Of a DNA stretch of 15,506 nt, positions 1 through 7,744 are shown one piece after another. The translations under genes and the position numbers were made by a program. Each line of letters starts with the position of its first letter. Positions within the stretch are counted from its first letter, which is position 1. The notes under the pieces were generated by a model that made no database searches, was not told the DNA's origin, and was given only the letters and a program-made list of their open reading frames with translations. This stretch comes from Candidatus Collierbacteria bacterium CG_4_9_14_3_um_filter_43_16 (GTDB lineage: Bacteria > Patescibacteriota > Microgenomatia > UBA1400 > MFAQ01), in the NCBI GenBank assembly GCA_002789895.1, contig PFUC01000015.1:1-15506 (forward strand). Direction: 5' to 3'.

Positions 1-2
1 CG

Positions 3-2048
3 GGGAGCTGTGACTACGTCGGTAATTGGAATCTAGGTACCACCTCACAGTACTCCTGGACACCGACAGTGGCTGATCCCAGCGTATGGATATATGCCGG
101 CTCCCACAATGGCGTGCCACCTACAGTGTGGTCCAATTCGGTACAGGTCTGTGTCGAGGCCGTCTCGCCGACCGTCTCGACTTGGACAACGTGGCCGGCC
201 ACGCCAACCTATTGTGGCAATGTTACTCGAACCAGGACCTGTAGTGAAACTTGCGTCACAGACGACTGCAGCGCGTATTTTACTAGCAAAGCCGGCTGTG
301 ACGTAGCGGCAAATTGTTCCTATGTTGGAGATACTCAGACAGAGACCAGGTGTAATGAGTGTGGGCCGACGACCGTGTATGGGGATCCTGATCCAGTTAC
401 CCAAACATGTCCTCTTGAGTCTTGTACTGAAAATTGCGGCACCGATGATTGTGCAGCTGTACCATTAACCGTATCCTGCTGTGTCGCTACATACCCGGAT
501 ACACCCACATTAGTTTCTCCGGCTGATGGAGCAGAAATCACCTATGGAACCAATGTCACCGCGGATTGGAATAGCATAGGGAGCTGGGGCTATGCTTGCC
601 CTACAAATGACAATCATTACAAAATTTGTGTCTCTACCGTTTCAGGAAGCTGCAATTTGGAAAATACCAGAACAGACTTAACCTCACAAGCAACACGGCC
701 GGCAGTTATCAAAGGAAATATTTATTGGTCGGCTTCAGCAAATAATGGGGCATTTGAAAGTCAGTCGCTAACCAGAAGCATCTGTGTCGAGGGTTTTGAC
801 TCAGTCGATCCAGCCTACGTCTCCGCCTGGAGCTCATGCAATTCCAGCCATCAACGAACCAGGACTTGTACCGAAGATTGTGGTACCAATAACTGCACCG
901 GAACACCCTTGGTGGAAAACTGTATAGGAACGATCACCGGAACCCTCTTTGATGCCTCCGATCTATCCTCTTGCCCCGCTGATATTGGAACCAATCCTTT
1001 GTACATTTCTCTTAGATATAGTAACGCCAACTTTGATATCAATGGACCATGGCCTGTTATCTCTCTACCCGTCGGCACCGACGCTAGCGGCAATTATTCA
1101 GAGTCTGTTTATGCCTCATTAACAAATGGAATCTATTCTTTTGATTATACCGATCTGATTAGCTCAGGCAGAGCAGCAGGGATCAAGACCGAGTGCGGAC
1201 CAGCAGCAGCCACAGTAACCGATCAAGGTCAAACCGTGACAAAAAACACAGGTTTTTGGCGAAACTATGGGGGTTGGTGGCAAGCCAAAGGAGGCAGTGT
1301 CTATGGCGACGATAACCTTAGAAGTATAATACCCTCTAGTTTGCCGACTGAGATGTCTCTCATTTTGCCGGACCCAACAGTGGGGAACAGACGTGGTCTC
1401 CTTAGCTACGGTGTCCCTCGGCCGGCAAACATGCTAGGATCTAATCCAAACGCTAAGGTAAGCACTAGTCTATGGGAAATAGAAAGTAAATATTCCGGAC
1501 AAATCTACGATTGGAGTTTTTATGACAACCGATTTAATCTTTTTACCACCACGGCTTGGAGTTCTGGTCAGCCTGTGAACTATACCGCAACAGATACTAC
1601 TAACGGCTACAAGATCTTAAAGAGTGCCGGATCGGTGACATCTTTTAATTATAGTCCATCGGCCAATCAATTCGTCATCTTTCATATAAATGGAGATGTC
1701 ACGGTGACGAATGATATCACGGTGCCCCAGGGTTCCTTCCTGTCCATTATTGCCAAAGGCACCCTTACATTTGATCCCAGTGTTACTAGGGCCGATGGGT
1801 GGTATGTGGGAGCAAGCCTTGCCTTTCCCTGTCATGATGTAGGTAACAATGGTTGCGACGAAGATGATCAGCAATTCCAAGGAAAAGGTAGCTTTATTGG
1901 TTGGAATAGCATTTCATTGGAAAGAAGTAATCAATCTCTAAATAATACACAACCATCTGAACTCTTTACCTACAGCCAAGACCTTTTTCTCAATGCCCCC
2001 AAACCAATGAAATACTATACCAAACACTACAAGCCCTTTATACCCTAG
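3..2048 (+). CDS. Large cysteine-rich surface/secreted protein, C-terminal part (5' end outside window)
   Basis: The frame is open from position 3 with no stop or convincing start, so the N-terminus lies upstream; 681 codons are visible, ending at TAG. From the left there are Cys-rich modules sharing the pattern RTRTC-x-E-x-C-x(3)-C: at about 228-270 (TRTRTCSETC), 399-454 (diverged, ESCTENCGTDDC) and 855-896 (QRTRTCTEDCGTNNC). Between the last two, about 496-797, is an Ig/fibronectin-III-like stretch beginning PDTPTLVSPADGAE. A carboxypeptidase-regulatory-like segment follows (GTDASGNYSES, about 1076-1110), then a Trp-rich GGWWQAKGGSVYGDDNL motif (about 1270-1318). A C-terminal part rich in short beta-like strands (about 1665-2048) contains HINGDVTVTNDITVPQG and GKGSFIGWNSISLER. 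The composition (Thr, Ser, Asn, paired Cys) fits an extracellular disulfide-stabilised protein. I recall similar C-terminal motifs in Patescibacteria surface proteins, but no function is established. A role as a pilus-associated adhesin is an inference from its position beside the pilus cluster. Confidence 0.8.
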   Translation, partial: GSCDYVGNWNLGTTSQYSWTPTVADPSVWIYAGSHNGVPPTVWSNSVQVCVEAVSPTVSTWTTWPATPTYCGNVTRTRTCSETCVTDDCSAYFTSKAGCDVAANCSYVGDTQTETRCNECGPTTVYGDPDPVTQTCPLESCTENCGTDDCAAVPLTVSCCVATYPDTPTLVSPADGAEITYGTNVTADWNSIGSWGYACPTNDNHYKICVSTVSGSCNLENTRTDLTSQATRPAVIKGNIYWSASANNGAFESQSLTRSICVEGFDSVDPAYVSAWSSCNSSHQRTRTCTEDCGTNNCTGTPLVENCIGTITGTLFDASDLSSCPADIGTNPLYISLRYSNANFDINGPWPVISLPVGTDASGNYSESVYASLTNGIYSFDYTDLISSGRAAGIKTECGPAAATVTDQGQTVTKNTGFWRNYGGWWQAKGGSVYGDDNLRSIIPSSLPTEMSLILPDPTVGNRRGLLSYGVPRPANMLGSNPNAKVSTSLWEIESKYSGQIYDWSFYDNRFNLFTTTAWSSGQPVNYTATDTTNGYKILKSAGSVTSFNYSPSANQFVIFHINGDVTVTNDITVPQGSFLSIIAKGTLTFDPSVTRADGWYVGASLAFPCHDVGNNGCDEDDQQFQGKGSFIGWNSISLERSNQSLNNTQPSELFTYSQDLFLNAPKPMKYYTKHYKPFIP

Positions 2049-2049
2049 A

Positions 2050-2865
2050 TTACACCAGTAATCCCATATACCAGCTCCATATTGGAGCACCCCATAACAA
2101 ACCAATGGCAGTTCCCAGAATCAAAAATGGTCCGAACGGTAAATACTGAGACAACTTTTTTCTTTTCATGCCAATTAGTATCAGTCCGACCGCGGACCCC
2201 AGAACAAACGACGAAAACATCCCTGGCAGTATCCTGGGCCAACCCAAAAGTAAACCGAGTGATGGAGCGAGATAAATATCTCCCAGCCCAAATCCATCCA
2301 CTTTCTTAATTTTTTTTGTGGTCCACTGCAACAATAAAAAAATCAGGCATACCCCAACTCCGGAGGCGATTGACCTCCACAGATCCGCGCCATTCATAAT
2401 TCCAAAGCTCGTTAGTCCAATACGATAGGCAAGTGCCAAAGAAAATAGGGTTAAGTTCAGACCAAAAGGAATTACCATATACAGTAGATCAATTACCAGT
2501 ATGGCAAACATGACGAGACCGGTAACCAGCCAAAAAACAGGCTGAATGAAGCTCCAGGGACTGCCGACAAGCTTAAAGAAGTTAAAACCCACCACGAACC
2601 ACCAAACGAAGAACACTCCCGTCAGCAACTCGATCAGGGGATAGCGGATAGATATTTTTTTATGACAAAATGCACATCTGCCTCCAAGAAAAATAAAAGA
2701 TAACACGGGAATATTCATATACCAGGAAATCACATGTTTACACTTGGGACAAATGGACCGGCCCGATAGGGGAGAGCTACCGTGTGACATCCGCCAGATA
2801 ACCACGTTCAAAAAGCTTCCCCAGATCAGCCCCATTACGAACAAAAAAATTATTATCAGCGCCAT
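2050..2865 (-). CDS. pilD: Type IV prepilin peptidase / N-methyltransferase (PilD, A24 family)
   Basis: Integral-membrane aspartic peptidase that cleaves the class III leader of prepilins at the cytoplasmic face of the membrane; many members also N-methylate the new N-terminus. The 271-residue protein has the expected order: first membrane segment with GLIWGSFLNVVIWR (12-25), a cytoplasmic loop with two zinc-binding Cys pairs (CPKC, 39-42; CAFC, 64-67), RYPLIELLTG (74-83), then the catalytic aspartates D126 in VIDLLYMVIP and D196 in GLGDIYLAPSLG, and several further hydrophobic segments. Length and motif order are typical of the family. The intact Cys pairs suggest the bifunctional form. The gene lies just downstream of the pilin gene but behind a hairpin terminator, and has a TAAAAT box 7 nt before its ATG with no Shine-Dalgarno, so it probably has its own promoter. 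Its stop codon is one base from that of the convergent surface-protein gene. Confidence 0.95.
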   Translation of the reverse strand: MALIIIFLFVMGLIWGSFLNVVIWRMSHGSSPLSGRSICPKCKHVISWYMNIPVLSFIFLGGRCAFCHKKISIRYPLIELLTGVFFVWWFVVGFNFFKLVGSPWSFIQPVFWLVTGLVMFAILVIDLLYMVIPFGLNLTLFSLALAYRIGLTSFGIMNGADLWRSIASGVGVCLIFLLLQWTTKKIKKVDGFGLGDIYLAPSLGLLLGWPRILPGMFSSFVLGSAVGLILIGMKRKKLSQYLPFGPFLILGTAIGLLWGAPIWSWYMGLLV

Positions 2866-2872
2866 ACGATAG

Positions 2873-2878
2873 ATTTTA
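2873..2878 (-). promoter_or_regulatory. Candidate -10 box of pilD
   Basis: Read on the minus strand this is TAAAAT, preceded by GAGT and followed by 7 nt (CTATCGT) and then the pilD ATG. There is no Shine-Dalgarno in the gap. No good -35 is present because the upstream bases are the terminator hairpin. If used, the transcript would start at or next to the ATG. Confidence 0.4.
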
Positions 2879-2882
2879 ACTC

Positions 2883-2909
2883 AAAACCCCCCGCATAGCG
2901 GAGGGTTTT
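2883..2909 (-). terminator. Hairpin terminator after the pilin gene
   Basis: Two 12-nt arms around a 3-nt loop. On the minus strand it reads AAAACCCTCCGC, loop TAT, GCGGGGGGTTTT, with one U-G wobble. On the plus strand the same position is a C-A mismatch, so it is better formed for minus-strand transcription. It sits 22 nt past the pilin stop and just before the pilD promoter region, and would partly insulate pilD from the upstream pilus genes. Confidence 0.75.
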
Positions 2910-2931
2910 CCCTTTTCTAATCTACGCTTCT

Positions 2932-3534
2932 TTATTCAAAACACTGCAAACACTTTCCAAGTAACCTGTCCGCATCACTACAAGCACTAGATACTGCCGT
3001 AGGGGCTGCAAGATCGTCTATAGAATAAGAAGTTTGGCCATCAGAAATGTTGGATTTACCTTCAGGGGGGAAACAAACTTTAACTTTGGTAGTACCTCCC
3101 GAAACTACATAAAGAGTCGTAGCCAGCCCATCAAAGAATGTGCTTTTGATTTCCCCATCTACACCTAGTGTGTCATCAACACACGTTTTCATCTGTGCAT
3201 TGTGTGCTGTAGCAGTCGGCTTATTGACAGGCACAGCAGACCAAGGTGTAGTCGAATCAGCAGTTCTCAATAATGGAATTTGGGTATCAGTACCATCACA
3301 ATCAAAAGTTCCAGAAACTGTTTCTTTATACCAGGGCAAGTAGCCGTGAGTAGCATAATACCTTTGTGAAGCGCCAAGAAACTCTATTGCCGCACTACGA
3401 TTATTTGTATCTCGAGCTTTCTTTAGCTGTTCGAACGGGTCGATGGCGGCCAGCAGTCCGGCGGCCAAGATACCCAAAACACCGATGACAATTAACAGCT
3501 CCATCAGGGTGAAACCTCTGTTTATTCTATTCAT
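2932..3534 (-). CDS. Type IV pilin-like protein (prepilin)
   Basis: A 200-residue protein with a textbook class III leader: short basic MNRINRG, cleavage after G7, then FTLMELLIVIGVLGILAAGLLAA with the conserved Glu at mature position 5 (E12). The hydrophobic N-terminal helix (about 8-30) serves both as membrane anchor and as the fibre core after PilD processing. The remaining 160 or so residues form a soluble head with five cysteines, two of them in a C-terminal CLQC, a plausible disulfide-bounded loop. Length fits either a major pilin or a pseudopilin; it is the only pilin-like gene in the window, so which one cannot be decided. It lies 54 nt downstream of pilC and is followed by a terminator. 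The bases before the ATG are A-rich with no Shine-Dalgarno. Confidence 0.92.
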   Translation of the reverse strand: MNRINRGFTLMELLIVIGVLGILAAGLLAAIDPFEQLKKARDTNNRSAAIEFLGASQRYYATHGYLPWYKETVSGTFDCDGTDTQIPLLRTADSTTPWSAVPVNKPTATAHNAQMKTCVDDTLGVDGEIKSTFFDGLATTLYVVSGGTTKVKVCFPPEGKSNISDGQTSYSIDDLAAPTAVSSACSDADRLLGKCLQCFE

Positions 3535-3588
3535 TTTTTTTATTTGTTAAATAATTAGTTCCTTAACACCTTAATAAACTATGAATGA

Positions 3589-4791
3589 TTAAAACTGACT
3601 TGTCAAGTTATAGATAGGCATGATCACAGCAATCACCAAGAAACCCACTCCAATTCCCATGATGATCATAATTAACGGCTCTATCGCCGTAGTCAAAGCC
3701 TTAATTTTTATTTCACTTTCGGATTCATAAAACACCGCCAACTTGACCAGAACGGAATCCAGTTTTCCCGTTTCTTCTCCCACGGAGATCATTTGAGATA
3801 GGATCGGCGGGAACATATCCAGGCGTGTTATCGATTCAGCCAGACTCACTCCTTTTTCGACAAAAATCGCCGCTTGCTTTATCCCCGCGGAATATATACG
3901 GCTCCCCAGGGTATTTGAGACAATATTTAGAGCATCCAAAATCGGAATGCCCGCACCTAACAAGACACTAATTGTTCTGGCAAACTCAGTCAAAATGATA
4001 TCCTTTTTCAGTTTTCCCCAAATCGGAATTTTAAAAGTTAATTGCTCTACCATCAAACCTCCCACCTCGGTTTTGGACCAATTAGTAAAAGTCACCCCCC
4101 CCACTACCAATACCATAAAAACTACATACCAATAATGAACGGTAAAATCGCTTACCCCCATCAGAATTTTTGTCGGACCAGGTAATTCTGCTCCAAAATC
4201 CTTATACATCGCTGTAAGCTTTGGCACCACAAAAACCATCATAATCGAGGCAATGGCTATCATCGCGAAAAAAATAATCGTCGGGTAGACCATGGCACCT
4301 TTTGTCTTACTTTTAAACTCACGCTGTTTGTCCAGCGTATCGGCTAGTTTTCCCATCACTTGATCCAATACTCCAGCCGACTCTCCAGCTCTCACCATGG
4401 CTATATAAACAGCAGAAAATCCTCCTCCCGAGCTCTCCACTGCATCGGCCAAAGTGGAACCGCCTTCTACTTCCGTCAAAATCTTTTCTAAAATTGGTTT
4501 GATACTTACACCTGACTGATTTTTCAATATTTTTAATGCCTCCACCAAGGGCAGGCCGGCTCCGATCATGGTGGCCATTTGACGGGTAAAATTGGTAATC
4601 TCATCCGGTTTCGGTTTAGAGAATCTCCCCATCATTACTTCGATGTTTAATTGGTCGGCTTCGTACAAACCGGTAATCAACAGCCCTTTGCTCCGTAATA
4701 CGTTGGCCGCTTGTTTTTCATCAACCGCATCCAAAACACCAGCAGAGGGGACTCCTTCTCGATCGGTCACTTTGTATTGAAATGTTTTCAT
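3589..4791 (-). CDS. pilC: Type IV pilus inner-membrane platform protein PilC (T2SSF family)
   Basis: Polytopic inner-membrane protein that couples the PilB/PilT motors to pilin insertion and removal. With the start at MKTFQYKVTD the protein is 400 residues, normal for PilC. It shows two homologous T2SSF halves: about 67-190 (FTRQMATMIGAGLPLVEALK, then MVRAGESAGVLD) and about 267-392 (FARTISVLLGAGIPILDALN, then SVGEETGKLD). Membrane segments are near 170-190, 221-236 and 373-393. The ATG at 4791 was chosen over one 18 codons upstream because GGAGG (4800-4804) sits 8 nt before it, the family N-terminus begins there, and the longer form would overlap pilT. The pilT stop is one base upstream (TAG-G-ATG), so translation is probably coupled. 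Confidence 0.95.
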   Translation of the reverse strand: MKTFQYKVTDREGVPSAGVLDAVDEKQAANVLRSKGLLITGLYEADQLNIEVMMGRFSKPKPDEITNFTRQMATMIGAGLPLVEALKILKNQSGVSIKPILEKILTEVEGGSTLADAVESSGGGFSAVYIAMVRAGESAGVLDQVMGKLADTLDKQREFKSKTKGAMVYPTIIFFAMIAIASIMMVFVVPKLTAMYKDFGAELPGPTKILMGVSDFTVHYWYVVFMVLVVGGVTFTNWSKTEVGGLMVEQLTFKIPIWGKLKKDIILTEFARTISVLLGAGIPILDALNIVSNTLGSRIYSAGIKQAAIFVEKGVSLAESITRLDMFPPILSQMISVGEETGKLDSVLVKLAVFYESESEIKIKALTTAIEPLIMIIMGIGVGFLVIAVIMPIYNLTSQF

Positions 4792-4792
4792 C

Positions 4793-5866
4793 CTATCTTC
4801 CTCCCAACAATTTATCCAAAAGAGACGGCCGGATAGCATACTCAAGTGCCACGGATCTATCGATTATATTTTTATTCACCAGTTCAGACAGGCTGTTTTC
4901 CATAAGCTTCATGCCCAAGTTACCGCTTGTCTGTATGATATTGTCAATCTGAAATGTTTTTCCTTCACGGATATTATTGCGGACTGCAGGAGTGACTACC
5001 ATTATCTCGGAAGCCACCACTCGTTTGCCTTCAATGGTGGGGACTAGCCGTTGAGACAGTACCGCCTCAAGGATCATCGATAACTGTAATACTGCTTGAG
5101 CTTGTTGCTCCTCGGGAAAGCTGTCTACAATTCTTTCAATTGATTGGGCCGCAGAATTCGTGTGCAACGTAGCAAACACGAGGTGACCCGTCTCGGCCAC
5201 CGTCATCGCCGCCTGCATGGTATCTGGATCGCGCATCTCCCCAATAAAAACCACATTGGGATCTTCTCTTAACACCGATTTCAAGGCGTTGCTCCAGCTT
5301 TTAGTATCCCCACCAAGCTCCCTCTGGCTGATAAACGACTTCTTGTTTTCGTGCACAAATTCAATTGGATCTTCTATGGTTACCACATGTTCTGCACGAT
5401 TTGTATTTATTTCGTCAATGATGGCCGCCAAAGTGGTTGATTTACCCGAACCGGTCGGTCCAGTTACAAGAATAAACCCTTGTTTTAGTTTGGCAAATGA
5501 ATGACAAATTTCCGGTAAACCCAGATCTACAATCGTCGGTATTTTGTCGGGAATAAAGCGCAGAGAAATCGCCGGTGTCGCTTTCTGAAAATAAGCATTG
5601 GCTCTATACCTGGCCTTCCCCAACAAGTGGATCGAAAAATCCAGATCGAAATCTCTGAGAAATAACTCTTTTTGGTTTTGATTCATCACACTGCTGATCA
5701 TGGCCATCAGCATTTCTGAATCAATTACCCCTGCCGGTTTATATGGCTCCAGTTTCCCCATCGTACGGAAAATCGGAGGAGTATTGGCTACCAGATGTAT
5801 GTCGGAGGACCCCATTTCGGACCCTGCCAACAAAATTTTTTGCATTAGTTCAGCCGCTTTGTCCAT
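4793..5866 (-). CDS. pilT: Type IV pilus retraction ATPase PilT
   Basis: Hexameric cytoplasmic ATPase of the secretion/retraction family that powers pilus depolymerisation. The 357-residue protein opens with the PilT-like N-terminal domain (GSSDIHLVANTPPIFRTMG, 19-37) and has every ATPase element: Walker A GPTGSGKS (136-143), Asp box EDPIEF (165-170), Walker B VVFIGEMRD (205-213) and His box AETGHLVFATLHT (224-236). The C-terminal family motif AIRAG reads AIRPS here (344-348) and the protein ends only about ten residues later. Short length, absence of the PilB zinc region and the PilT-type N-terminus separate it from PilB next door. It starts 7 nt after the pilB stop without an evident Shine-Dalgarno, and its 3' end carries the Shine-Dalgarno of pilC, so the three genes look co-transcribed. 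Confidence 0.96.
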   Translation of the reverse strand: MDKAAELMQKILLAGSEMGSSDIHLVANTPPIFRTMGKLEPYKPAGVIDSEMLMAMISSVMNQNQKELFLRDFDLDFSIHLLGKARYRANAYFQKATPAISLRFIPDKIPTIVDLGLPEICHSFAKLKQGFILVTGPTGSGKSTTLAAIIDEINTNRAEHVVTIEDPIEFVHENKKSFISQRELGGDTKSWSNALKSVLREDPNVVFIGEMRDPDTMQAAMTVAETGHLVFATLHTNSAAQSIERIVDSFPEEQQAQAVLQLSMILEAVLSQRLVPTIEGKRVVASEIMVVTPAVRNNIREGKTFQIDNIIQTSGNLGMKLMENSLSELVNKNIIDRSVALEYAIRPSLLDKLLGGR

Positions 5867-5873
5867 TATCTAT

Positions 5874-7634
5874 CTACACTTGAGCTACTCTAATAACTTC
5901 TTCCAATGTAGTAATGCCTTCAAGAACTTTTAGGTAGCCATCTTGTTTCATAATAATCATACCATTTTCCATAGCTTGTTTCTCGATAGTGGAGGCATCA
6001 GCTCGCTCCAATATTGAACGAGCTATTTTCTCGGATACCCTCAGCACCTCATAAATACCAATTCGTCCGAAATACCCGGAGTTTCCGCATTTCTCACAGC
6101 CGACACCTTTATAAAGCATGAATGGAACATTGTTCTTGTTGGCTTGAGCGGTTTTGTCGGAGCTGGATTTTAGCCAACCATCCAACATTTTTCCTAGTAC
6201 TTGCTGAATATCATCAATCACCGACTGTTCGGGCGCGTAAACTTGTTTGCAATTGTCACAGATCTTCCTTAAGACCCGTTGCCCAATTGCGGCGGTCATT
6301 GACGAAGCCAAAAGAAATGGCTCGGCTCCCATGTCTAACAGACGGGGGAGGGCTCCGGAAGACGAATTTGTATGAACAGTCGAAAATACCAGGTGTCCTG
6401 TTAGGGATGCTTGGATCGCTAGCTGGGTAGTTTCTTCATCACGAATTTCACCTACCATAATAATATTCGGATCTTGACGGAGAAAGGAACGGAGCCCGGA
6501 AGCAAAGGTAAGACCTGCCTGTGGATTAACCTGGACCTGATTAACACCATTCATTTGATACTCCACCGGATCCTCAAGCGTAACAATATTCACCTTCGGA
6601 CTATTTATCATGGTTAACAAAGAATAAAGAGTCGTGGTTTTACCGGACCCCGTAGGCCCGGTTGATAAAATAATGCCATGCGGAATATGAATCGCTTCTT
6701 CAAGTGTCGCCAAGGCTTTCGCCCTTATACCAAGTTCGGATAGCGTCGGCACTTTCTCCGATTTTTTCAGAAGACGCATAACGATCTTCTCACCATTTAC
6801 CGTAGGCAATGAAGAAATACGCAAATCCACTTCGCCATACTCCGAACTAAAATTAAAACGTCCATCCTGCGGGATTCTTTTTTCATCAATCTTCATACCG
6901 CTTAGGATTTTGATACGGGAAACCAAGGCGGCGTGATAATCCTTATCCAAGCTTAGTTTCTCTTCCAATATTCCATCAATTCGATATCTCACTCGGGTAA
7001 TATTTTCTTGGGGTTCGATATGAACATCTGAAGCCCTCAAACGAATCGCATGTTTCAGGATTTTTCTCACAATCTCGACAATCTTTGGTTCCTTGATTAT
7101 CTGTGAAATGGTGTCGGCAGTCACCAGTCTTATCCCAGTTTCATCCGTCTGCTCTTTCCCTCTGCTGAGGACCCCCGATATTTCGCCAGAAAGACTTTGA
7201 CTGTAAACATTGTTTATCAGATTCTCAAAGTTTTCTTTTGATGTTAAATAGGACTTGATTTTATAACCTGTTCTTTTCTGAAAGAAATCAACTGTTGACA
7301 GCTCTTCCGGCTTGACCATCACCATACTCAAAGTACCTGCATGTTTATCCAAATCAAAAGGAACCACTTGATAGCTTTTGGCTAAGTCTACCGAAACGAG
7401 AGACAGTAATTCAGGACTAATAGAAACCTTGTTCTCTGAAAAATAGGGAATATTAAGTACTTTTGCCCTCGCTTGAGACAAATCTTCTTCATTGATAATC
7501 CTTCTTTCCATCAGCAAATCAGCCAAATTTTTTCCCATCGTCAGAGCCTCGACCCTTAGGCTCTCGGCCTTATCCGCCGCCAACCTGCGGGAAGAAACCA
7601 AAAAATCCAGTAGAGCCTTATCTTGATAATCCAT
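5874..7634 (-). CDS. pilB: Type IV pilus extension ATPase PilB (GspE/PilB family)
   Basis: Cytoplasmic motor ATPase that drives pilin polymerisation. The 586-residue protein has an N-terminal MshEN/T2SSE-N type domain (about 1-145, with GKNLADLLMERRIINEEDL and the later VPFD segment), the N2 domain beginning ASDVHIEP (201-208), Walker A GPTGSGKT (326-333), Asp box EDPVEY (354-359), Walker B IIMVGEIRDEE (391-401), His box (410-422) and the four-Cys zinc site C459/C462 and C513/C516. The insertion between the two Cys pairs (about 463-512) is longer than the few residues I remember from proteobacterial PilB. A TAA stop lies in frame 6 nt upstream of the ATG, which fixes the start region. The gene heads the pilus cluster. 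Confidence 0.96.
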   Translation of the reverse strand: MDYQDKALLDFLVSSRRLAADKAESLRVEALTMGKNLADLLMERRIINEEDLSQARAKVLNIPYFSENKVSISPELLSLVSVDLAKSYQVVPFDLDKHAGTLSMVMVKPEELSTVDFFQKRTGYKIKSYLTSKENFENLINNVYSQSLSGEISGVLSRGKEQTDETGIRLVTADTISQIIKEPKIVEIVRKILKHAIRLRASDVHIEPQENITRVRYRIDGILEEKLSLDKDYHAALVSRIKILSGMKIDEKRIPQDGRFNFSSEYGEVDLRISSLPTVNGEKIVMRLLKKSEKVPTLSELGIRAKALATLEEAIHIPHGIILSTGPTGSGKTTTLYSLLTMINSPKVNIVTLEDPVEYQMNGVNQVQVNPQAGLTFASGLRSFLRQDPNIIMVGEIRDEETTQLAIQASLTGHLVFSTVHTNSSSGALPRLLDMGAEPFLLASSMTAAIGQRVLRKICDNCKQVYAPEQSVIDDIQQVLGKMLDGWLKSSSDKTAQANKNNVPFMLYKGVGCEKCGNSGYFGRIGIYEVLRVSEKIARSILERADASTIEKQAMENGMIIMKQDGYLKVLEGITTLEEVIRVAQV

Positions 7635-7640
7635 ATCTTA

Positions 7641-7649
7641 ACTATAGCA
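7641..7649 (-). promoter_or_regulatory. Candidate extended -10 promoter of pilB
   Basis: On the minus strand this reads TGC-TATAGT, an extended -10 (TGn plus TATAAT-like) ending 6 nt before the pilB ATG. An AAGGAG further upstream is about 20 nt from the ATG, too far for a Shine-Dalgarno. No good -35 is visible, which an extended -10 can tolerate. A start 6 to 7 nt after the box would give a leaderless pilB message. Confidence 0.45.
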
Positions 7650-7662
7650 AATTTCTCCTTTC

Positions 7663-7691
7663 TTGACCTGGACTTGTTTGGGTAGTACAAC
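7663..7691 (+). promoter_or_regulatory. Candidate promoter of the small divergent gene
   Basis: TTGACC at 7663-7668 and TACAAC at 7686-7691 are separated by 17 bp, the ideal sigma-70 spacing, pointing toward the small plus-strand gene and away from pilB. A second -10-like hexamer, CATAAT, lies at 7692-7697. It is a match by eye to the consensus only. Confidence 0.3.
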
Positions 7692-7744
7692 CATAATTAA
7701 CCAACATTAGAGTTGAAAGCAAGGAGCAAACGTTTCCCAAAAAA

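Noticed and set aside
45..404. Antisense 119-codon frame under the surface-protein gene
   Set aside because: It is a shadow of the long plus-strand coding frame, with no start signals or recognisable protein features.
4792..4845. An 18-residue N-terminal extension of PilC
   Set aside because: It overlaps pilT, lacks a ribosome binding site, and the ATG at 4791 has GGAGG at the right distance and the family N-terminus.
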